A DNA stretch of 19,249 nt from TCS-49 sp964442515 (GTDB lineage: Bacteria > Campylobacterota > Campylobacteria > Campylobacterales > Sulfurovaceae). The position numbers and the translations under genes were made by a program. Positions 1 to 5,637 of this stretch are shown piece by piece. The notes under the pieces were generated by a model. The model did no database searches and was not told the DNA's origin. It was given only the letters and a program-made list of their open reading frames with translations. Where the stretch lies: positions 1-19,249 of the forward strand of contig CAYUAC010000028.1 of assembly GCA_964442515.1 (NCBI GenBank). The letters are read 5' to 3'. How positions within the stretch are numbered: position 1 is the stretch's first letter; each line of letters begins with the position of its first letter.

Positions 1-2
1 AA

Positions 3-452
3 ATAAATCAACTCTTACTGGAAAAAAAGATGAGCAAGAAAACATTTGCAGTAAAATTAATTGATTTGCATCCTACGTTGAAACGAACAGGAAATCCTCC
101 CTCACTGAGCGTAATTTACAAATATCTTGATGGAAGCATAACGATACCGGTAGACCTTGTGCCCTTTATTGCGGAAGTACTGGATGCAAGCGAGCAGCAG
201 CTTTTTGATGAGAATTTGGAGAGTAAGACAAAATATGTGCGCCACATCTTGGAGTCAACCTCAGCAAAAGAGCTTGAAATGCTGCAACGCCTTATCTGCA
301 GTTGGCTGTACGCGCATAGACAAAAAAACAACCTCTCTTACAGCCAGGTCAAGCAACTTTCAAAAGTCATCAAACTGCTCCCCTACGCCCCGGACCCGTT
401 TTTAAAAGCGGTGATTGAAAAGCTTGAAAACATCAAAGAGATCAGCTCATAA
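3..452 (+). CDS. XRE-like helix-turn-helix regulator, 5' end outside window
   Basis: The reading frame is open from the window edge to TAA at 450-452. The first ATG (position 30) would give 140 residues, but the nine codons before it (INQLLLEKK) read like the first helix of an XRE/Cro-type DNA-binding domain. The next segments fit the rest of that fold: SKKTFAVKL, then the recognition-like stretch SVIYKYLDGS, then IAEVLDASEQQLF. A start upstream of the window is therefore more likely than ATG 30, which also has a weak ribosome site. The loop between the second and third helices looks longer than usual. The remaining roughly 80 residues are charged and helical, with no motif I recognise, and may dimerise or bind a partner. 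The target and ligand are unknown. It converges on the membrane-protein gene at 486-929, 33 bases away. The HTH assignment is inference from pattern. Confidence 0.6.
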   Translation: MNQLLLEKKMSKKTFAVKLIDLHPTLKRTGNPPSLSVIYKYLDGSITIPVDLVPFIAEVLDASEQQLFDENLESKTKYVRHILESTSAKELEMLQRLICSWLYAHRQKNNLSYSQVKQLSKVIKLLPYAPDPFLKAVIEKLENIKEISS

Positions 453-485
453 ATATTGATTTCCTGCACTAAAGGTTAAAAACGC

Positions 486-929
486 TTATTTGTCTTTCAT
501 CTCTTTTTTGGTTTCTTCCATCAAATCCGGCAGACTTTTGGCACACTCTTTAAAATAGATCGAAATCGTCGCCAGCAGTACGATCAAGCTGCCAATAAGC
601 GTCAGCGCGGGACTGCCGCCAAAGTTGCCAGAACCCAGAAATACCAGCAAAACCATCACCAGCGACAGGCTCATCGCCGTGGGAACGAAAAAAGAGATCA
701 TAAAGCCTTTTCCTTCAAGACATCTGGCCTGCGGGGGCTTTGGATCCATCTTCAGCGCACTGGTACTGAAAAAAAGACTGGCCGCAAACAGCACCGCCAC
801 CAGCACGAAATTGGTCTGTTCAATAAAAAAGATCAGATATAACGCTATCATCATAAAAAACAACCCAAACAGTTTTGCCAGCAGGTAAGCGACAAAACGC
901 TTAGTCAGTATCGCAGAAAAGATATTCAC
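486..929 (-). CDS. Small four-helix inner-membrane protein of unknown function
   Basis: This 147-residue protein has no family I recognise. It starts with GTG, preceded on the minus strand by AAGGA at a 6-base spacing. Hydrophobic stretches at about residues 13-35, 40-58, 73-97 and 104-124 predict four membrane segments. A short loop with KMDPKPPQAR lies between segments two and three. A charged tail, PDLMEETKKEMKDK, ends the protein and is probably cytoplasmic. It is read away from the phosphatase gene, and a TATAAT box 22 bases upstream of its start faces that gene's promoter. There are no cysteine or histidine clusters suggesting metal or heme binding. It could be a small accessory or stress-related membrane protein, but nothing in the sequence decides this. 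Confidence 0.7.
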   Translation of the reverse strand: MNIFSAILTKRFVAYLLAKLFGLFFMMIALYLIFFIEQTNFVLVAVLFAASLFFSTSALKMDPKPPQARCLEGKGFMISFFVPTAMSLSLVMVLLVFLGSGNFGGSPALTLIGSLIVLLATISIYFKECAKSLPDLMEETKKEMKDK

Positions 930-950
930 ACAACGTCCTTTTTTTGGTGT

Positions 951-956
951 ATTATA
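951..956 (-). promoter_or_regulatory. -10 box of the membrane-protein gene
   Basis: Read on the minus strand this is TATAAT, preceded by GTA. It lies about 22 bases before the GTG start, so the leader would be only about 15 bases and just holds the AAGGA ribosome site. No clear -35 is seen, which is usual in Campylobacterota. Confidence 0.6.
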
Positions 957-978
957 TACATAACTAGATTAATTTCAG

Positions 979-990
979 TTTTGCTATAAT
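979..990 (+). promoter_or_regulatory. Promoter (-10) of the phosphatase gene
   Basis: TTTTGCTATAAT has a perfect -10 hexamer at 985-990 with a T-run and TG upstream. The start of transcription should fall near 997, about 23 bases before the proposed ATC start. It is back to back with the minus-strand -10 at 951-956. Confidence 0.7.
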
Positions 991-1019
991 AGAATCAACC
1001 GGGTATAAAAAGGATTCAT

Positions 1020-1760
1020 ATCGCATTTTCTCATCTCTTTCATCGGCTTTTTGGCTGGAAAATTCCCAAAATCGGCGGCAGACTCATCGTCTACGGCGAC
1101 ATCCACGGCTGTCTGGAAGAGTTTATTGCGCTGCGAAATACGATCGGGATTAAACCCACCGATACCGAAGTCTGCACCGGCGACGTAATCAACAAAGGCC
1201 CTCAGTCCAAAGAAACGCTTGCTTTTTTACACGAACACGGGATTAAATCCGTCCTTGGCAACCATGAAGAAAAGATTCTGTATTATCTCAACCCCGACTT
1301 TTTCGACCCGGGTCGCCCCAAACCGCCTGAACTGACCAAACAGGAGAAAGATTTAGCGCTGAGCCTGTCCACGGCGCAAATAGAGCAGATTGAAGCGATG
1401 CCGTATTTTCTGGATTACGGAGTATTCAAGATCGTCCACGGAGGTGTAACCGAAGACATGGAGCTTGACAACCTGAATGCCTGCCAGGAGTACAAGATGA
1501 CCAAAGTCAAACATATCGACACAAAAGACACCACCGCCCTGTGTAACAAAGATCACAAAAACGCCGTCTTCTGGGGTGATATATATGAAGGCCAGGAAGG
1601 CTTTATCATCTTTGGGCATAAAAGAAGCGACACAATCATAGAAAGAAAACACTGCCTGGGTCTTGACACCAGCTGCGTATACGGCGGAAGGCTCAGCGCG
1701 GCGGTGATTGAAGATATCAATAAAACCCACTACACCATCGTCGATACGCCCTGCCCGTAA
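1020..1760 (+). CDS. PPP-family metallophosphatase (Ser/Thr phosphatase or Ap4A hydrolase type) with a probable ATC start
   Basis: This 246-residue protein carries the full calcineurin-like phosphatase signature: GDIHG (26-30), GDVINKGP (54-61), GNHE (80-83), then metal-binding His140 (VHGG) and His200 (GHKR). The family binds two metal ions and cleaves phosphoprotein or dinucleoside tetraphosphate esters; the sequence does not decide the substrate. The frame is open from 993, but no ATG, GTG or TTG occurs before the GDIHG motif, and the first ATG (1398) lies 126 codons downstream. An AAGGA at 1010-1014 sits 5 bases before ATC at 1020, giving (M)AFSHLFHRLFGWK, so ATC is the most likely initiator. 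A single-base change from ATG or a sequencing error is the alternative. A promoter lies at 979-990. The gene stands alone, with its own promoter and that of the next gene on either side. Confidence 0.85.
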   Translation: MAFSHLFHRLFGWKIPKIGGRLIVYGDIHGCLEEFIALRNTIGIKPTDTEVCTGDVINKGPQSKETLAFLHEHGIKSVLGNHEEKILYYLNPDFFDPGRPKPPELTKQEKDLALSLSTAQIEQIEAMPYFLDYGVFKIVHGGVTEDMELDNLNACQEYKMTKVKHIDTKDTTALCNKDHKNAVFWGDIYEGQEGFIIFGHKRSDTIIERKHCLGLDTSCVYGGRLSAAVIEDINKTHYTIVDTPCP

Positions 1761-1783
1761 CCTTTCGGTGATGAAGATTATGC

Positions 1784-1789
1784 TATAAT
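1784..1789 (+). promoter_or_regulatory. -10 box of the lipoprotein-trpC operon
   Basis: TATAAT follows TTATGC, an extended -10, 27 bases before the lipoprotein ATG. GGAG at 1808-1811 supplies the ribosome site. Confidence 0.65.
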
Positions 1790-1816
1790 CGAAAAAAAAC
1801 AGATTTTGGAGAATAT

Positions 1817-3040
1817 ATGCTGAAAATTCTCGCGACGATTGCTTTAGTGCTGCTTTTTAGCGGCTGCAGCGACAAAACGCAGTACGCGCCGGATGAAAAA
1901 ATTTACCAGGGCGAAGACAGAGACATCCTCTACGGGCTGGAATTGGCCAAAGCCGGATATTATGAAGACGCCGCGACCTATTTTGGCCGGCTGTATGATA
2001 AAACACAGCGCGTAGCCTACCTGCGTGAAAAGGTCAAGATGCTCATCTCGGCCAAGCAGTATGAAACTGCCAGAGACCAAGCCCAAAACTACGAAAAAGA
2101 CGATATCGTTTTAAACCGTTTTATCGTGCTGAGTTATCTTAAGCAAAACAAACTCGATCAGGCGCTGGTCAAGGCAAAACAAAATACCAAAACCTCTAAC
2201 CGTTACAAGGATTACAAACTCGTAGCCGATATTTATCTTGGCAAAAAGGAGTACGAAAACGCGTTTAACTACCTGCAAAGCGCGTATGCCAAGCAGCAAA
2301 CCCTGGAAGCTCTGCTTCCCATGGTCAAGATTTTGGTTTCCTATCTTGACAAGCAAAGCGATGCCATCGCGTATCTGCAAACCTATATCAAAACCCACGG
2401 TTTCAACGAAGAAGCCCTGCTGCAGCTGCTTTCCATCTACAGCAAGAATGAAAACGTTCAGGGTATGAAAGCTGCGCTGACAAGTCTGTATACCAACACC
2501 CGCAAAAAAGAATACGCGCAAAAACTGCTCAGCATCTACGGGTATGAAAAAAACAGTAAAGACGCTATCGAATTTTTGCGAAACAGCGGCTATGACGATA
2601 CGCTGCTGTTTGATCTGTACAAAGAGCGCGAAATGTACCAAAAGGCGCTTGAACTGGCCAAAGAGCGCTACAAGCAGACTGCTGATCCAAAATGGATCGC
2701 CCGTGAAGCGATCTTGCTGTATGAGATGAACTCTTCGCTGGAAAAAATCGTACAAACCTTTCAAAAAGCCCTTGATGAAGGCGTCAAACAGGCGCAATAC
2801 CTCAACTATTACGGCTACCTGCTCATAGATCATGAAATCGACATTGAAAAAGGGATCAAACTGGTCAAACAGGCGCTGCAAAAAGAACCCGATTCAGTCT
2901 TTTACATCGATTCATTGGCGTGGGGTTATTATAAACTGGGCGAGTGTGAAAAAGCCAAAGAGTTTCTGCCCCGCCTGAAAAAAGATGACAGCGAAGAAAT
3001 AATTGAGCATATTCAAAAGATACAAAGGTGCAAAGAGTGA
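1817..3040 (+). CDS. TPR-repeat lipoprotein
   Basis: This 407-residue exported protein has an N-terminal lipoprotein signal: MLK, a hydrophobic core, then the lipobox FSGC with the lipidated Cys at 17. The mature part is almost entirely helical and built of tetratricopeptide-like repeats. The clearest are AYLREKVKMLISAKQYETAR, a middle set around LLQLLSIYSKNENVQGM, and the last one, ending DSLAWGYYKLGECEKAKEFL. That final repeat resembles TPR proteins of unknown role that are widespread in proteobacteria. It is probably membrane-anchored in the periplasm as a protein-interaction scaffold; whether it goes to the inner or outer membrane is unclear (residue 18 is Ser, so there is no Asp retention signal). 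Its stop overlaps the trpC start (GTGA, 3037-3040), so trpC translation is probably coupled to it. Any functional link to tryptophan synthesis is not evident. Confidence 0.88.
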   Translation: MLKILATIALVLLFSGCSDKTQYAPDEKIYQGEDRDILYGLELAKAGYYEDAATYFGRLYDKTQRVAYLREKVKMLISAKQYETARDQAQNYEKDDIVLNRFIVLSYLKQNKLDQALVKAKQNTKTSNRYKDYKLVADIYLGKKEYENAFNYLQSAYAKQQTLEALLPMVKILVSYLDKQSDAIAYLQTYIKTHGFNEEALLQLLSIYSKNENVQGMKAALTSLYTNTRKKEYAQKLLSIYGYEKNSKDAIEFLRNSGYDDTLLFDLYKEREMYQKALELAKERYKQTADPKWIAREAILLYEMNSSLEKIVQTFQKALDEGVKQAQYLNYYGYLLIDHEIDIEKGIKLVKQALQKEPDSVFYIDSLAWGYYKLGECEKAKEFLPRLKKDDSEEIIEHIQKIQRCKE

Positions 3041-3822
3041 TACTTGATGAAATCATCGCAAAAACCAAAAAAGATTTAGCAAAGCGCAAAGAAGCCATGC
3101 CCATGCAGATGCTTGGCAAATCGCTGGCGTATACGCCCTACCAGCCAAAAGATGTCATAACAGCACTACGCTCCACCCCCGACAATCCCTACCGCATCAT
3201 CGCAGAGGTCAAAAAGGCCAGCCCGTCCAAAGGCGTGATACGGGAAGATTTTGATCAGCTTACCATAGCCAAGGAGTATGAAAAAGGCGGCGCCGACGCG
3301 CTTTCGGTACTGACTGAACCCCACTATTTTCAAGGCGATATCGAATACCTCACCCAGCTGCGCCGCTACGTGCCCATGCCGCTTTTGCGCAAGGATTTTA
3401 TCATCGACAAATACCAAATCCTTGAAGCGCTGGTATATGGAGCTGATTTCATACTGCTGATCGCTGCGGCACTGAGTAAAAAAGAGCTCAAAGAGCTGCT
3501 GGAATTTGCCAGACACCTGGGCCTTGAAGTCTTAGTAGAAATCCATAACAAAAAAGAGCTCACCAAAGCGATCTTTGCCGGTGCCGATATCATCGGTATC
3601 AACCACAGAGACCTCAAAACCTTTGAGATGGATATGAAGCTGTGCGAAAAACTGATCCCGCTGATACCAAAAGGAAAAATTATCGTCGCAGAAAGCGGCA
3701 TTTACGACCATGCGCAGGTTAAGCATCTGCATGATGTAGGAGCGGATGCCTTTTTGGTCGGGGAGCACTTTATGCGCCAGGATGATATCAGCGGAGCGCT
3801 AAAAAACTTAAAAGGAAGTTAA
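3037..3822 (+). CDS. trpC: Indole-3-glycerol phosphate synthase
   Basis: TrpC closes the indole ring of 1-(o-carboxyphenylamino)-1-deoxyribulose 5-phosphate in tryptophan synthesis. The 261 residues match a stand-alone (alpha/beta)8 enzyme, not a TrpC-TrpF fusion. Visible motifs are IIAEVKKASPSKG (54-66, with catalytic Glu57 and Lys59), LLRKDF (Lys119), LVEIH (Glu168), GINHRDL (Asn189) and VAESGIY (Glu219, Ser220). I chose GTG at 3037, giving MILDEIIAKT, over an upstream GTG at 3028: it is preceded by AAAGG at 8 bases, matches the usual start of the family, and makes a GTGA overlap with the lipoprotein stop. No other trp gene is nearby, so the pathway is dispersed in this genome, as often seen in Campylobacterota. 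Confidence 0.95.
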   Translation: MILDEIIAKTKKDLAKRKEAMPMQMLGKSLAYTPYQPKDVITALRSTPDNPYRIIAEVKKASPSKGVIREDFDQLTIAKEYEKGGADALSVLTEPHYFQGDIEYLTQLRRYVPMPLLRKDFIIDKYQILEALVYGADFILLIAAALSKKELKELLEFARHLGLEVLVEIHNKKELTKAIFAGADIIGINHRDLKTFEMDMKLCEKLIPLIPKGKIIVAESGIYDHAQVKHLHDVGADAFLVGEHFMRQDDISGALKNLKGS

Positions 3823-3863
3823 AAACGCCGATATATCTATAACAAAACACAAGGACGTGTACC

Positions 3864-4415
3864 ATGGATATATCATCAAATTACTCCAACTTCAATCTTT
3901 CTTATAAAAAGACACAGGCCCAGACTTACGGCGTGGATGAAAAAACCGGCGCCAAAACGCTGATGAATATCACTTACAAAGAGTTCACCCTCAGCGTAGA
4001 ACAAAAAAGCAAAAACGATTCATTAGCCCAGCTGGATTTTTTTGACCTCGCCCAGAAGATGGAAAAGCTCAATTCCCATGTCAGCGGGGAGGACTTGCAG
4101 GCGATGGGATACACGGGCAAAGCGCTGGATGATCTTAACAAAGACGAAGCGGCCAAACTGGTCGGTGAAGACGGATTCTTCGGCATCGGCCAAACCTCGC
4201 AGCGCGTGGCCGATTTTGTCCTCATGGGCGCCGGCGATGACATCGAGCGCTTACGGGCCGGCCGCGAAGGCGTGATCAACGGATTTAACGAAGCCGAAGC
4301 CATCTGGGGTGAAAAACTGCCCGAAATCAGCTATAAAACCCTGGATAAAACCCTGCAAATGATTGATGAAAAACTGCGGCAACTTGGAGGCAGCGTATTG
4401 GACGCACAAGGGTGA
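3864..4415 (+). CDS. Conserved hypothetical protein, possibly DUF5610-like
   Basis: This 183-residue protein has no signal peptide or membrane segment. It starts at ATG with AAGGA 8 bases upstream. The N-terminal 40 residues (SSNYSNFNLSYKKTQAQTYG) are polar and rich in Ser, Asn and Tyr, as in flexible or secreted tails. The rest is helical. The C-terminal half, from VADFVLMG through INGFNEAEAIWG to YKTLDKTLQMIDEKL, recalls the DUF5610 pattern of a helix pair followed by a G-F-x-E-A-x-x-x-[WL]-G turn. That resemblance is from memory and unconfirmed. A possible weak -10 (TATAAC, 3838-3843) lies just upstream, so it may be transcribed apart from trpC. Function unknown. DUF5610-like proteins often have low-complexity N-termini, so a surface or appendage role is possible but speculative. 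Confidence 0.7.
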   Translation: MDISSNYSNFNLSYKKTQAQTYGVDEKTGAKTLMNITYKEFTLSVEQKSKNDSLAQLDFFDLAQKMEKLNSHVSGEDLQAMGYTGKALDDLNKDEAAKLVGEDGFFGIGQTSQRVADFVLMGAGDDIERLRAGREGVINGFNEAEAIWGEKLPEISYKTLDKTLQMIDEKLRQLGGSVLDAQG

Positions 4416-4428
4416 AATTAAGCTATCT

Positions 4429-4476
4429 AACTAAACATTAAGTTTTGTTATTGTACTGTTTAGTTGATGGACTAAA
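4429..4476. promoter_or_regulatory. Nested inverted repeats with ACTAAA/TTTAGT half-sites upstream of the ATPase
   Basis: AACTAAACA (4429-4437) is inverted as TGTTTAGTT (4457-4465). The TTTAGT of the second copy (4459-4464) is inverted again as ACTAAA (4471-4476) after a 6-base spacer. The short 4416-4491 gap before the ATPase thus holds three half-sites in alternating orientation, ending 16 bases before the ATG. A dimeric DNA-binding protein, perhaps the ATPase itself, could use them as an operator. A stem-loop in RNA is the alternative. No convincing -10 could be separated from the repeats. Confidence 0.5.
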
Positions 4477-4491
4477 TAATAAAGGTACTGC

Positions 4492-5574
4492 ATGAAGCTT
4501 AACGCCGGAGGTCTCAGCCATGTTGTCATTGGCAGAGACCAAGAGATCAAAACAATCAAAACATATATCAAACTCTCCCAGCACACCGTCATCAGCGCGC
4601 CTAGACGGTACGGCAAAACCACTCTGGCGAATAAAGTTTTAAACGATTTGAAAGATGACTACCTTATTGTCAAAGTGGATATTTTTGAATGTACTACGAT
4701 TGAAGAACTTTGTTATCATTATCTTAATGCTATTTACGCATCTGCGGGAATAACGAATTTTTTCTACAAGGCCAAAAACTCTATTTTTTCTCTCCTTGAA
4801 AATTTTACTCTTAAAGCCGAAGTAGAAGGAATCAAACTCGGCTATGAAATCACAAAAGAAAAAGATGAATGCACGCTAGTCAAAAAAATTTTTGAATTTG
4901 CACAGACTTTTGCAAATTTGCACAATAAGCCAATGATTGTTTTTTTTGATGAGTTTGGGGACATTGAAAAATTCGGTCAGAAGTTCATAAAAAAAATCCG
5001 CTCGTATATGCAGACCCATACTGATGTGACATATCTTTTTGCCGGTTCACAAACTTCTGTGATCAATGATATATTTTTAAATCGACAAAACGCTTTTTTC
5101 AATTTTGCATCACTGATGCATCTAGATACTTTGAACAAAAGCCAATCACGGCAATTTTTAAAGCAGTTGGATATCGATGGCACAATGCTTACAAAGGACG
5201 CATGTAACAGTATTGAATCCTTCAGCGATTTTCATCCCTTTTATCTTGTCAAGTGTGTTATTGAAGGCTATGTTGATGCGGTTTTAAATACGCAAGATAT
5301 AATAACAAAACACAATATCGAACAAGCCAAAGAAAAAATATTAGCAGATAATAACGCCTATTTTGAATCAACCTGGCAAAAGATCAACCGCAAAAAATAC
5401 AAAGGTGCTATTTATAAATCTATATGCCATCAAAAAGAGATTGATCTGTCAATTAGCAGTTCGTACAAATCCCAACTGTTAAAAGAGCTTAAGGCCGAGT
5501 CTATATTAAACGATCAGGCAAAACCCACCGATCCGTTTTTGTGCCTGTGGCTGGGATCACATATGCTATTTTAA
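4492..5574 (+). CDS. STAND-type AAA+ ATPase of the 'archaeal ATPase' (ATPase_2) family
   Basis: This 360-residue ATPase has the N-terminal GRDQEI box (14-19) and a P-loop of the form SAPRRYGKTTL (35-45), typical of ATPase_2/MNS-clade STAND proteins, which carry PRR-x-GKT. Walker B is MIVFFDEFGDI (148-158, Asp153 and Glu154), and a sensor segment LFAGSQTSV follows (182-190). The C-terminal region, about 290-360, looks like a winged helix, ending in DPFLCLWL (347-354). This family is common in archaea and scattered in bacteria; biological roles are mostly unknown, with nucleic-acid or regulatory switching proposed. AAAGG stands 6 bases before the ATG. Base composition is far more AT-rich than its neighbours (27 and 35 percent G+C in two sample lines, against 52 percent in a valS line), suggesting acquisition by transfer. 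It stands as a single gene between unrelated core genes, behind an inverted-repeat array. Confidence 0.88.
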   Translation: MKLNAGGLSHVVIGRDQEIKTIKTYIKLSQHTVISAPRRYGKTTLANKVLNDLKDDYLIVKVDIFECTTIEELCYHYLNAIYASAGITNFFYKAKNSIFSLLENFTLKAEVEGIKLGYEITKEKDECTLVKKIFEFAQTFANLHNKPMIVFFDEFGDIEKFGQKFIKKIRSYMQTHTDVTYLFAGSQTSVINDIFLNRQNAFFNFASLMHLDTLNKSQSRQFLKQLDIDGTMLTKDACNSIESFSDFHPFYLVKCVIEGYVDAVLNTQDIITKHNIEQAKEKILADNNAYFESTWQKINRKKYKGAIYKSICHQKEIDLSISSSYKSQLLKELKAESILNDQAKPTDPFLCLWLGSHMLF

Positions 5575-5590
5575 CCCCTATCAAACCAAC

Positions 5591-5603
5591 TTTTGGCTAT
5601 AAT
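5591..5603 (+). promoter_or_regulatory. Promoter (-10) of valS
   Basis: TTTTGGCTATAAT has a perfect -10 at 5598-5603, 34 bases before the valS ATG. The leader would be about 28 bases, too short for a T-box or other riboswitch. Confidence 0.7.
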
Positions 5604-5620
5604 CACGAAAAATTTTCGTG
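5604..5620. repeat. Perfect inverted repeat in the valS leader
   Basis: CACGAAAA and TTTTCGTG flank a single central A, a 17-base dyad that begins directly after the -10 box and spans the expected transcription start. It could be an operator or a small hairpin at the 5' end of the mRNA. With only one base at the centre, a DNA-level operator is more likely than a stable hairpin. Confidence 0.5.
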
Positions 5621-5637
5621 CATTGTAGGATAGGTAA

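Noticed and set aside
2111..2881. 256-codon minus-strand frame inside the TPR lipoprotein gene
   Set aside because: Composition is that of a reverse-complemented helical protein (Phe/Val/Gln-rich), with no promoter or ribosome site.
3838..3843. TATAAC as a promoter for the DUF5610-like gene
   Set aside because: Imperfect hexamer without the TTTTG lead seen at the other promoters; noted in the gene entry but too weak to list.
5604..5637. T-box or other riboswitch in the valS leader
   Set aside because: The leader from the visible promoter is under 30 bases, too short for any known riboswitch class.
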